Of a stretch of DNA of 64,000 bases, positions 25,030 to 34,630 are shown one piece after another (positions within the stretch are counted from its first letter, which is position 1; every line of letters begins with the position of its first letter). The stretch comes from Bugulina stolonifera. Lineage: Eukaryota; Bryozoa; Gymnolaemata; Cheilostomatida; Bugulidae. Position numbers and translations under genes: made by a program. The notes beneath the pieces were generated by a model. It was not told the origin of the DNA, did not search any database, and was given only the letters and a program-made list of their open reading frames with translations. The stretch spans positions 6,644,501-6,708,500 of the forward strand of contig OW285190.1 of assembly GCA_935421135.1 (NCBI GenBank), given 5' to 3'.

Positions 25030-25200
25030 CTGCAAGATAGCAGTAGGAAGGCAGAGGGACGACCCAAAATAAGTTGGCCATAACAAAAGTTGCTTAACGA
25101 CTTAAGGTTCATATGCAAAGTCAATTACAGCTATTTCTGAGATGTCGCCCCCAGTTACATACATGTACATGTAGGTATAAAAAGAGTTTAATTGTTGAGT
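25030..25200 (-). repeat. Degenerate LTR fragment
   Basis: It carries the ordered marks of the intact LTR: agggacgacccaaaataagt, acaaaagttgctta, tttctgagatgtcg and ggtataaaaa. It lies between the SINE and duplication unit 3. Ends are lost. Confidence 0.6.
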
Positions 25201-25868
25201 AATGTACATAACAAGTAAGTATAAAATACTATGTGATCGCATATTGAGTTGTAACTATTATATATTACAAAAGTATGAAGAAATTTGATTGCCTATCAAA
25301 ACCGACTAATACCACAATCCATAACACATGAAGAAATGTAGAAAATACATACAATAAATATTTTGAAACTTCAGAACTTGCGGTACAACGTAGCTAAGAG
25401 GCTGAAATGCTTGAGCACAGCCTTCATTTTAAAAGCAGCTTTACTGGCAAAAGCTTTGAAACTTGATTGAGTAGCCTTGTTTAGCAGATATTCACCAACA
25501 TGCTCTACACTCTATATGCAGCTGCTAAGAAAGTACTGTCTGGTGTGATCCGAGGGCTAGCTACATGTAGTTGTTAAGTAATCACAGGTAATTCCATGGT
25601 GTACAGATGCAGGTCTGAGCATATACGTTTCTGATAAATCTTTTGAATCATAAATATTATCCAAATGTAAAGGTTATTATATTAACTCAACATGTACTGA
25701 TGCTTATCAATTTTTGCGAACTGTTTTCACTGCCCTTTAGAAATTTTTAGCGGTTATCGGTACAAAGCTTTCTATGACAAATAAATATGATGCATCCATG
25801 TCAGTCCAACTGACATTTGTGATGCAATAATTGTCAAAGTAATTGTTGTAGAAAGCAACTCGTCATAT

Positions 25869-28161
25869 ATGAACATGAGCTTGAACTTTCGACATTTATG
25901 GGACCAGATAGACCCCATCCCACCAGAATATAACAGTAGAAATGCTTTAGATTCGTGTCACGATCAAGGTATATCCATTGTCATTTGGTATTGCATCATT
26001 TCCTTGCTGCTTATGATTTGAGTGGGTATGAGGTGTGTTACAATGTACAGTTGTTATTATGTTGTTTGTGCCTTTTAGATACTATGAATATATTATATAC
26101 TATCATAATAGCTCTGCAAGTGAAATAGTGTGTAGGTGGAAACACCAGCCCGAAGTTGTACATGTAGTTGTATGGCGCCGCAATAATCTGTAGAGAAAGG
26201 TGGAGCACAATAATGGTTTTATAGCTTTAAAATAGAAATTGCTTCGTCTAGAGATTGTGTAGAACATGTCACCATTTCTTTCTCGAAGTCTGGCAAAGGT
26301 ACATCTTTGACGTTCATATACTCGTAAACAAGCTATAACGCATGATGTTTTACAGAAAATTCAACAGAAAAACACTGTCATTTTAAAAAATGTAGGTCAG
26401 CAAATTCTGGCAGCTATCACGAAAATTACTTCAAGTCAGCCTGAATATGCTTTATTAGTTGCAATCAACACAGTATCACCGTTAATCAATATTATTACAC
26501 ATCTACATTGTAAAATGTATGTAAACTCTACTGATTTCCATTCAAAATCCTAACTACCTGAGTAGCCTAACCAATGTTTATTTAGTGAACTACATGTATT
26601 TGCATTTAACTTCTGCTGCTCATATTAGATGTACTTTACACTCCAAGTAGCCATTATATAATTATGTAACTGTGTTGATTGTTATACATGTAGTAGTGTA
26701 TTGTACAGGTGCAGATAACACCTGCTTATTATTATATATTAGACATATTAATATATATATATAATATATATAATGTTAGACACAAAGAGTGACATAGAAC
26801 ATACTGAGATGGAAACCGTTCAATCACTTATTGAGTCAGCTAGTAACCACTCCATTAACCAGTTATCATGCAAAGGTCAGTCTTTTTATGTTTCTCAACT
26901 CAATTGTTTAATTCTTATTTTTGGCATAGCGACCATGCCTATCAGGACTTTGACACCCAGAAGGTACATGTATGTCAAATTCACATCTGCTAGTCTATTG
27001 ACATAATGAATATAGTACATTTTTTTATTTACCACACTGTACAATAGGCATTATATGCAAGTGGTGAACAGTTAACCCAAAAGGTTTTAAGGTAAAGTTT
27101 CAAGAGTGTTACAAGACCAAAGCTTCTGTTGCTTAAGTATCTACCTGATTGGTTTCAGGTCTTGATATAATTGTGTGATCTAGATTGCTGGATATTTAAT
27201 AGATTGGAATTCATGGGGACAACTAGAAGAAGAAGAAGGTAATACACAGTCACACGAGGAGACCCTTACATTTGACAACCTATGCAAGTGTCATCAGTGT
27301 GACTTGACTTTCACATTTTCCTCTGAACTTGATGAACATAAAATTATGAAAACTCATGAAGGACTAAAATCATTTCCATCTAAATTTGGACTTCTAGAAA
27401 GTGAGAATACTAATGTACGTAGCATACCAGAACAAGACAGTCCAAAACTACCCAATCTAACAGCACTAGCTCAAGCAGATACAAGTGAGGAACCAGACAA
27501 GTCCAAAGATTGTGAGCATAATTTAATGACTAAAGGTAGCATGAAAAGACCGAACAGAACTCATGAAAATGAAAAGAAGTTCAAATGCACAAGTTGTGGC
27601 AATAAAAGTGTACAGCAATCTCAGCTTAACATTCATATTGTTACACAGTCTGTGACAAGGTCACTCTACTGTGCACATTGTGACTATCAGTCTGCTCAAA
27701 AGAGAGATCTAACAAAACATATTAGAACACACACAGGTGAGAAACCACTCCAATGTTTATATTGTGACTCTAGATTCGCTCAAAAGGGATATCTAACAGA
27801 ACATCTTAGGACGCACACTGGTGAGAGACCATTCCAGTGCACATATTGCGACTCTAGCTTTACCCAAAGGGGAAATTTAAACAAACATGTTAGAACACAC
27901 ACTGGTGAAAGACCATTCCAGTGTTCATATTGTGACTCTAAATTTGCTCAAAGAGTAGCTCTAAGCAAGCATGTTCGAAGACACACTGGAGAGAGACCAT
28001 TTGGCTGTATATATTGTGCCTATAGGGCTGTTCAAAAGGAAGATCTAACAGCACATATTAGAACGCACACAGGTGAAAGACCATTCCAGTGTAAATATTG
28101 TGGCTCTAGATTTGCTCAAAAGTCACATCTAAACAAACATGCTAGAAGACATACTTCCTAA
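25869..28161 (+). CDS. C2H2 zinc-finger protein (copy 3, three exons)
   Basis: Exons are 25869-25968, 26780-26875 and 27203-28161, all phase 1, giving 384 residues. Exons 1 and 2 have exactly the same lengths as in copy 2 (100 and 96). The protein has a short N-terminal part of unknown kind, an acidic run (LEEEEGNTQ) and one finger (CHQCDLTFTFSSELDEH..). A conserved spacer (..LLESENTNVRSIPEQDSPKL..) and a degenerate finger follow. It ends in six canonical C2H2 fingers, most joined by HTGERPF linkers, finishing HARRHTS. Six tandem fingers predict sequence-specific DNA binding in the nucleus. It has twice as many regular fingers as copy 2, so the paralogues should differ in target sites. Confidence 0.85.
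26079..26128 (+). other. Possible alternative last exon of zinc-finger copy 3
   Basis: Same position, acceptor and phase as 20284-20363. It reads DTMNILYTIIIALQVK and stops at 26126-26128. Conservation may simply reflect recent duplication. Confidence 0.25.
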
Positions 28162-28671
28162 TGGAAAATAATTTTAGTCTACAAGACTTTGCTGCAGTTT
28201 TATGAAAAAACTTCATATTTATGTTTATATTGGAACTGGTGAAAAATAATTCCGGCCCTCATGTTGTACTATGAAGTACATTGTAGTTTGGTGTAAAGGG
28301 AAATAAATATATAGAACCACAACAGATCTGCATGATATGCATCTACGACTGAAAAATCATTCAGCTGTATTATGTATGAGTTCAAACTATAGAGAAAAGC
28401 CCCTCCTGTGTATAGCGTGAGACATATAACAGTAAGTGCCATAATGCATCTGAGCAAAGGAACTACGTCATGTGCACCATATACAACATGTATATAGCCA
28501 TACAAATCAAGGTATGTATGTGTATGTCTTCAAGAAGCTGAAACCCTTACTTGGTTTGTTTATGCTAACATGGTTAGAATGTGTGTAAAGGTGTACATGT
28601 GAGCAAAATTAAAAATTCAATTATTAAACTAAGCTTAATGGATTTAGTTCAAAGCATTTACAAAAGTAATT

Positions 28672-28870
28672 CTGCGTTTTTAAGCAAAGAATTTATTTTC
28701 GAGTAGTGAGAGAATAGCCTCAAATCCATGCAAATTTCAATCCATGATTGAAGTTTCAACCTGGGCCACTCTAGTCCCTTATAACCTAAACGGTCAAACT
28801 TCACTTGAACCGTGCTGCAGTAGGCATACTGTTAGCATTGGTGCAATGGCAAGCAAGCATGCTCATGCTA
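28672..28870 (-). repeat. Eroded second copy of the SINE
   Basis: Shares aatttatttt(t/c)gag(c/t)agt(c/g)agaga and caaatccatg with 24825-24870. The A and B boxes are mutated. Confidence 0.45.
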
Positions 28871-28874
28871 CTGG

Positions 28875-29450
28875 TGATCTTATTAGGTCGTTGATCTAAA
28901 GAGGCAAGTCAAAAGTAAAGTAGAAAAAAGTGAACTGCACTTTCTGTTAGTAAAAGGGAGTCAAGTAACGACCAAAAACATAATTAGTCACAATCACAAT
29001 CAAGGATCCTATTCTTTGAAAGCTGGATACTAGGAGTAGGAGCAATTCAATAGTAAAAGTCAAATTGAAACTCTAGCAAGAGAACTCCCCGATGTAATGC
29101 CGTTAATTAAAAACATTATAAGACCAGCAAACACCATGACATGATCGTGAGAGTAAGAAGTCGATTAAAAGTGATGAGCGGCGGCAGATGTTGTACTTTA
29201 TTTGAGAGGAATTAGATTACCCTGTATAATAGAGTTAGCTGTCGGTGAGCGTAGTTATATTGAGAATTATGAGTTTGTGTTAAAGTGTAGATATCGTGGT
29301 GAGGTGGACATTTGATAGCAGGCATTTTATATATTATGTAGCAGCACATGTATAAATTTTATCTCATTGCATGGTTGTAAACGGTTGTGCACCACTTTAG
29401 CTAATGTGAACCTCTTTTTATTGTAAAATGTTAGTGCGAGCAAGTATCCT
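28875..29450. other. No gene recognised
   Basis: AT-rich spacer. Confidence 0.4.
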
Positions 29451-29457
29451 AATAATG

Positions 29458-29586
29458 AATAATATGACGAGACGCATTTTATATTTTTGTCAACTCCTTA
29501 TATTTCGATGTATGTATGGATATACATCGACGTATACATGTAACGAGTCAACAGAAATATAAAATGCGTCTCGTCTTATTATTCGT
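29458..29586. repeat. Foldback (hairpin) element
   Basis: Two arms of about 40 bases are near-perfect inverted repeats: gacgagacgcattttatatt at 29466-29485 and its complement near 29555-29575. The loop carries a smaller palindrome around atatacatcgacgtatac. This is the shape of a small MITE; it is not coding. Confidence 0.7.
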
Positions 29587-29589
29587 CTT

Positions 29590-30226
29590 CTTATTGTAGC
29601 ATTGTACTCAAATGATGTTGGTCGACAGATCTACATGTAGACTGACTAAATACTCACTATTATTATTTTTTCTCAAGCCTGCCATTAGTTATTATGCTTG
29701 CCTGATAGCAGATTGTTTTAGGTAAAACCTGAGATAGGCAAAACCACTCTTAAGGATTTTGTTTTGATTGCAGATTCAGTAAGACATACTCCCATGTACG
29801 TACTTATATTACTGTACGTACTTATATTACTGCACGTACTAATATTACTGTACATACTTATAATATTATTGTACGCAGTTATATTACTGTGTACATTGTC
29901 GGAAATATTTCACAAGCACATCTTGAATTCAATCAAATATAATACTCAATGACTCAATATCCATGCTAAGATCAAATAGTGTCAGTTTTCAAATTGATAG
30001 ACTTTTAAACCACAATGTTGGCTATACACTACACTGTGTATGTGGTCTGAGGCATGCTCAAATGTTCTGAAGATAATAATTATATATAGTACAGATTGAA
30101 CCAACCTCTGGATATCTTTAAAAAAAATAGCCGTTCTAGCAATCAAAGTGGGGCCACATAAAAAAACATGTTTCTATATCAGAATTTTGTGCTGATTTCA
30201 AATATGACATTTCTACACCTCCTAAG
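29590..30226. other. Spacer with a short tandem repeat
   Basis: At 29796-29900 a 19-20-bp unit (cgtacttatattactgta) is repeated about five times and keeps a spurious Leu/Ile-rich frame open. Otherwise nothing is recognised. Confidence 0.5.
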
Positions 30227-30590
30227 TGTGCTCTGTTTTACTCAGTCCAGTTACTACACTGATTATTCTCACTTGACTTCTGATTTATTGTGTTCTCAAA
30301 GCCAGCTTATATAGCAGGCAGCAAAGTATTACAATATGTTTACGTCAAAATATGAATCATAAAATGCTGCTAAATTCAGTCTATGATGCGTCATCACTTG
30401 TTTGCAAACAACAACATGATTGTAAAGTGTATAACATGATGAAACTGCTATGTGCTGCCTATCAATCATAGGCAGCCCAAATTAACTCAAGCGTCATCAT
30501 CAAGTTTATATATCAACACAGCTTATAATGTCAACACAAACAATGAACCACAACTAGACACAAACTTGTAACAATAACAAAGTCATCACA
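30227..30590 (-). repeat. 3' LTR of the Ty3/gypsy-like element
   Basis: 364 bp. In element sense it starts TGTGATGAC and ends AGAGCACA. It holds a TATATAAGC box and, about 30 bases on, AATAAA. It is nearly identical to 34262-34625. Confidence 0.93.
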
Positions 30591-30620
30591 TTCCCCCATG
30601 ATCTCAAGATCACATCAAAG

Positions 30621-33600
30621 TCAATGAGTGTAGTAAGTGCCATAACGTTCTGGTAGCTTTATCTCTCTGGTGGATCTCCGCATATTAGTTTCATCCTCAT
30701 CTGAGTCTTCTATTGGTTCACCATCATTCATTTGGTTATCAATGCCATTCATATCTTGAAGCCATTCTACTTCTACTCCACTTGACTTGTGCTCTTCGTC
30801 ATTTGCCAATCTTCCATCACCAGAATCCGGTTGCCAGCCATATCTCAAGTCAGCTATGTGTCTGTTTATTCCATCCACTTCTATAGTGTGATGTGACACT
30901 ATTTTAGTCACTCTGCCAGGTTTCCACACAGATGTGCAACGTCTGTTTGGTGGCTTCACATATACAACATCACCTTCTCTAAAGCCAGAGTTAATGATCT
31001 TCTGGCCAGCAACAGTTTTCTCACCCCATAATCTAGGTCTGTATCTGTACAAAGTCTCAGCAGGAACGACTTTATTTGACAAAGGACTGTTGTTGTACCA
31101 GTAAACAGCTTCCTCTACTGATCTGCCAGTTCTAGCTACAGCTCTTTTGATTGTTCTATGATTTCGTTCAACAATCCCATTTCCAGAGTGTCGATAAGCA
31201 CAGCAAAAAACTTGTTCAACTCCCCATTCTGCCAAAAACTCCTTCATCTTCCAGCTCACAAAGCATGGGCCATTGTCACACAGTAGTTGGCTGACAGGTC
31301 CTCGCTCCAGAAAAACTCTCTTGAGCGCCTTGACCACCGTCTCAGCATTCTCACTCGCCAGGCTGCTCCAGATAGCAAATCTACTGGGTCCACAGTCAAT
31401 CAATGAGAGGTACGGCTTTCCATCCATGTAAGTTATGTCCACAGCAAGGCGGCTCCACACGTCAGATACTTCCAATGAACCATGTTCCCATGTGATTGGA
31501 CTTGGGTCAATAGATCTGCACAAATGGCATGATTTTATCACATTTTCCACTTCCTCTCGCTGAACTTCTGCCCCGATAAGCCTTTTTGCCAAGTGTAGTG
31601 TTTTATCAATCCCAAAATGGTGCTTGTTATGAAGTTGTAGGATATCAGCCTCCATATTGCACTCTGTTGTCATTCCAGTGGCAACTGCTGGTCTTCTTAA
31701 CCATTTCTGAGGTACTCGTGTAAGGACATCTGCTTCATTATCTTGGGACTTCACCAAATCAATAGATATCTTCACCTGATACTCCTCCGCCAGTTGACTT
31801 AGTAGACCAAGCCTCCGTCTCACAATCATCTCGCTCATACCACTAACTTTAGGTCTCCTTGTGTCCTCTAACACTGATTTGACCCAGCTATAAACCGTCG
31901 CTGAATCAGTCATCACAGACAGCTGCTTGAAACCCCACTTGAGTGCCAGCGTCACACCCTTTAGCACTGATTCTAATTCAGCAACATTGATGTGTGTTCC
32001 GTCATCTTCTTTCCTCAACCATGCTGCATCCTCAATAATTTTTCCATTTACATCCAGGCAAGCTCCTATGGCTAGGCTGCTAGCATCACACCACACTTTA
32101 CAGTTTGTTTCTTCTTTGACCACCCAATCTCCTTTGACAGGATCACGCTCCTTAGCCCTAGTGATTATCTCCCTAGCAATGGATTCTGCTTCACTTGAGA
32201 TCATTTCATCCCATCCAGCTGCTTGGGTCAGTCTTTTTACATAGCTACAAGCAGTTCTCAGCCATCCAGCAACAGGATAGTGTCCAATTAGTTTTCCACA
32301 AATAGAAAAGAGCTCTCGTTTTGTGACTTGTTCCCCCATATCCGGCAGCAGTCCATCTCTCCTCCAACAGTAGGTGCCTTTATTGTCACACTCAACTCTT
32401 AAACCAAGAACGCGTGCACTTGACAGGGGTTCTGGGTCTTTTGTTTCCAGACCAAACTTCTTCAGATGCGACTTAACCTTCTCCGCTGAGACTTTATCCA
32501 TGTTAACCCAGATGTCATCGATGTAATGATCTGTTCCACCATTGATCTCCTCATCAAGGGACAACACCTTGTCTAAAATTTTTGACATAATCTTTGGAGC
32601 AACACTCAGACCAAATCCCATCCTTGTCATCACATACAGCTTTCCTTTAAACTTCACAGCTTGAAATCTCTGCAATGCTCGCTCCATATGGATCTGTAAA
32701 TAGGCTTTCCTTAGGTCTAACAAACACGCATTTTGCCCCCCTTTTCGCCAACTCCGAATCTTGTCTTGGCATACCGCTGTGTCCACCCCTGGGTTACTGA
32801 TTAGCCATCTGTTTAACTCCCTGTAGTCCATAACCGGTCTCACTTTCTTTGGTTTATTCGGTTGTCTGGCTGCCATCAGTGGTATTAGGCCTCTGACAGC
32901 TCCATGAACGTGCTCATCATGCTCCATTAGCCATCCATCAGCTATCCACCTCTCCAGTTCAGATTCATATTCTTCTTTGTGTTCCTCCGCTACTGCATAC
33001 ATTGCCTTCTGATTTGTTAGTACTGCTTCATCTTTGCTCCACTTCCAGCTAACAATCCACCGCTTTCCATTGAAGTTTGCTGAGAAATCTGTATCATCTA
33101 GTTCCAAACAATGACTGTTCTCCCTTTGTGGCACATCTACCTCTATTCTGTCAATTACAGCTCCTGCTCCAACCACACAAGATTCACTATCGACTCCAAA
33201 GACCACTGTCTTTCCTACTATGACTCCACCCATCTGTTGTATAGCATCCATCCCAACTATCAACTGGGCATCTCTAACTAGCCTCTTTGCCACTAAGCAC
33301 TCCACCTCGAGTATTTTGCCATTAATGTCCATGCAAGCCATCACTGTGCCACTGCATGATGTCTTCTCTCCATTCAACATGCTAACAATCCGCGCTCTAC
33401 CTCCAGGCTTCAGTCCAGCTCGTCCACAAGAGCTTTCCAACATCACCGACTGCTCACAACCTGTGTCCACGAGAGCCTTAACCTTGATATTGTTAACATA
33501 CATGGTTATAAATGGTAGCACCGACTTTTTTATTGTTTGTTGATAGGGAGCGCATCCGGCGCTGATGAGCTCCCTTCCTCGTTTTCCTGACTCTTGCACC

Positions 33601-33638
33601 ACTTTGCAATGTGTCCAGGTTGCCTGCACTTGAAGCAA
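30621..33638 (-). CDS. pol: Pol polyprotein (protease, RT, RNase H, integrase)
   Basis: 1005 residues from the first Met, with the true translated frame probably joined to gag by a -1 shift. The aspartic protease site VDTGC is near residue 57. Reverse transcriptase shows VMDYRELN, LDLRKAYLQIHM and the catalytic YIDD box near residue 371. RNase H begins around residue 510 (VWCDASS). Integrase has an HHCC zinc site from about residue 672 (HHFGI..C..C) and a catalytic triad with exact D-x35-E spacing (CDNGPC to VERNH, about 786-822). It copies the element RNA and inserts the DNA. No stop or frameshift interrupts any domain, so it looks capable of activity. Its clade within Ty3/gypsy is not determined. 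Confidence 0.93.
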   Translation of the reverse strand: MLQVQATWTHCKVVQESGKRGRELISAGCAPYQQTIKKSVLPFITMYVNNIKVKALVDTGCEQSVMLESSCGRAGLKPGGRARIVSMLNGEKTSCSGTVMACMDINGKILEVECLVAKRLVRDAQLIVGMDAIQQMGGVIVGKTVVFGVDSESCVVGAGAVIDRIEVDVPQRENSHCLELDDTDFSANFNGKRWIVSWKWSKDEAVLTNQKAMYAVAEEHKEEYESELERWIADGWLMEHDEHVHGAVRGLIPLMAARQPNKPKKVRPVMDYRELNRWLISNPGVDTAVCQDKIRSWRKGGQNACLLDLRKAYLQIHMERALQRFQAVKFKGKLYVMTRMGFGLSVAPKIMSKILDKVLSLDEEINGGTDHYIDDIWVNMDKVSAEKVKSHLKKFGLETKDPEPLSSARVLGLRVECDNKGTYCWRRDGLLPDMGEQVTKRELFSICGKLIGHYPVAGWLRTACSYVKRLTQAAGWDEMISSEAESIAREIITRAKERDPVKGDWVVKEETNCKVWCDASSLAIGACLDVNGKIIEDAAWLRKEDDGTHINVAELESVLKGVTLALKWGFKQLSVMTDSATVYSWVKSVLEDTRRPKVSGMSEMIVRRRLGLLSQLAEEYQVKISIDLVKSQDNEADVLTRVPQKWLRRPAVATGMTTECNMEADILQLHNKHHFGIDKTLHLAKRLIGAEVQREEVENVIKSCHLCRSIDPSPITWEHGSLEVSDVWSRLAVDITYMDGKPYLSLIDCGPSRFAIWSSLASENAETVVKALKRVFLERGPVSQLLCDNGPCFVSWKMKEFLAEWGVEQVFCCAYRHSGNGIVERNHRTIKRAVARTGRSVEEAVYWYNNSPLSNKVVPAETLYRYRPRLWGEKTVAGQKIINSGFREGDVVYVKPPNRRCTSVWKPGRVTKIVSHHTIEVDGINRHIADLRYGWQPDSGDGRLANDEEHKSSGVEVEWLQDMNGIDNQMNDGEPIEDSDEDETNMRRSTREIKLPERYGTYYTH

Positions 33639-34246
33639 ACTATCTGCCGCTTAGCACTTGATTTTCCTTTATTGCACTGTCTGGCATGGTGTCCGTACTC
33701 AAAACACTTGAAACACTGCCCTTGTCTGCTTGTTCCGACAGCACATGACATATCCTCTGTTGCTGAGAGCATCATTCGTGCTCTACTGACCAAGTCACTT
33801 AATGACATCTTTTCCACTGACGCCAATGACTTAAGCTGTATGGCTGTGTCCGCAGGCAGGCCAGCCACGAAAGCACATCTCAGTAGTGGCTCCGGATCAC
33901 CTTGTCCTATCTGCACCACCAACCTTCTAAGCTCTGCCAAGTAAACATCTACTGTCTCACCTTGCCTGTAACTGCGTCTGACTAACAGGTCATATGACTG
34001 GAAACTGTTATTGCCAAACGCCTGGATAATCTCTGCCTTTAATTTCTGATAGTCATCTCGTACTTCTGGTGCTAGTTGATTGTAGACAGCAAATGCCGAT
34101 CCTGACAGAAACAAGGGCAGGAAGCTCTTTAACTCTGTGATCTTCTGTAGCTCTGCCACTAGCTCAAGTTTCTGTAACCATTCCACAATGTCTCCACTTG
34201 AGCCATCTTCATAAGCCTTCACCAAATCTGACACCTTTACCGACAT
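33530..34246 (-). CDS. gag: Gag protein with two CCHC zinc knuckles
   Basis: 238 residues. The N-terminal about 150 residues have the helical retrotransposon-gag pattern (..EWLQKLELVAEL.. and ..VDVYLAELRRLV..). Two perfect zinc knuckles follow, C-x2-C-x4-H-x4-C, as CFKCFEYGHHARQC and CFKCRQPGHIAKWC, which bind the element RNA. Its end overlaps the start of pol by about 109 bases, and pol is in the -1 frame. That is the usual arrangement for ribosomal frameshifting; I could not fix a slippery site by eye. The start codon lies only 15 bases after the 5' LTR. Confidence 0.92.
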   Translation of the reverse strand: MSVKVSDLVKAYEDGSSGDIVEWLQKLELVAELQKITELKSFLPLFLSGSAFAVYNQLAPEVRDDYQKLKAEIIQAFGNNSFQSYDLLVRRSYRQGETVDVYLAELRRLVVQIGQGDPEPLLRCAFVAGLPADTAIQLKSLASVEKMSLSDLVSRARMMLSATEDMSCAVGTSRQGQCFKCFEYGHHARQCNKGKSSAKRQIVCFKCRQPGHIAKWCKSQENEEGSSSAPDALPINKQ

Positions 34247-34249
34247 ATT

Positions 34250-34261
34250 GCCGAAATAGCT
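34250..34261 (-). other. Primer binding site region matching the 5' end of tRNA-Phe
   Basis: The 12 bases directly abutting the 5' LTR read GCCGAAATAGCT on +, identical to the first 12 bases of eukaryotic tRNA-Phe as I know it. There is no TGG-starting site complementary to a tRNA 3' end. Priming by a tRNA-Phe 5' fragment ending in the D arm would place its 3' OH exactly at the LTR edge. This is inference from one 12-base match. Confidence 0.5.
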
Positions 34262-34625
34262 TGTGCTCTGTTTTACTCAGTCCAGTTACTACACTGATTA
34301 TTCTCACTTGACTTCTGATTTATTGTGTTCTCAAAGCCAGCTTATATAGCAGGCAGCAAAGTATTACAATATGTTTACGTCAAAATATGAATCATAAAAT
34401 GCTGCTAAATTCAGTCTATGATGCGTCATCACTTGTTTGAAAACAACAACATGATTGTAAAGTGTATAACATGATGAAACTGCTATGTGCTGCCTATCAA
34501 TCATAGGCAGCCCAAATTAACTCAAGCGTCATCATCAAGTTTATATATCAACACAGCTTATAATGTCAACGCAAACAATGAACCACAACTAGACACAAAC
34601 TTGTAACAATAACAAAGTCATCACA
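34262..34625 (-). repeat. 5' LTR of the Ty3/gypsy-like element
   Basis: 364 bp, nearly identical to 30227-30590. Two differences were seen (aaaac against caaac near 34440, and cgc against cac near 34570). Confidence 0.93.
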
Positions 34626-34630
34626 CTAAG

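Larger units (their letters stand above)
25255..28610 (+). repeat. Zinc-finger gene duplication unit, copy 3
   Basis: Homologous to the units at 7895 and 19495. It is the most intact coding copy. Confidence 0.85.
30227..34625 (-). mobile_element. Intact Ty3/gypsy-like LTR retrotransposon
   Basis: Two 364-bp LTRs enclose gag and pol on the minus strand, flanked by a 5-bp target duplication, CTAAG (30222-30226 and 34626-34630). The order protease, reverse transcriptase, RNase H, integrase is that of Ty3/gypsy elements. A polypurine tract (CATGGGGGAA in element sense, 30591-30600) abuts the 3' LTR. The LTRs differ at about two of 364 positions, so the insertion is young. It lies between the finger genes and the CUB receptor gene. 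Confidence 0.95.

Noticed and set aside
31927..33944. Plus-strand frames over gag and pol
   Set aside because: Shadows of intact minus-strand genes.
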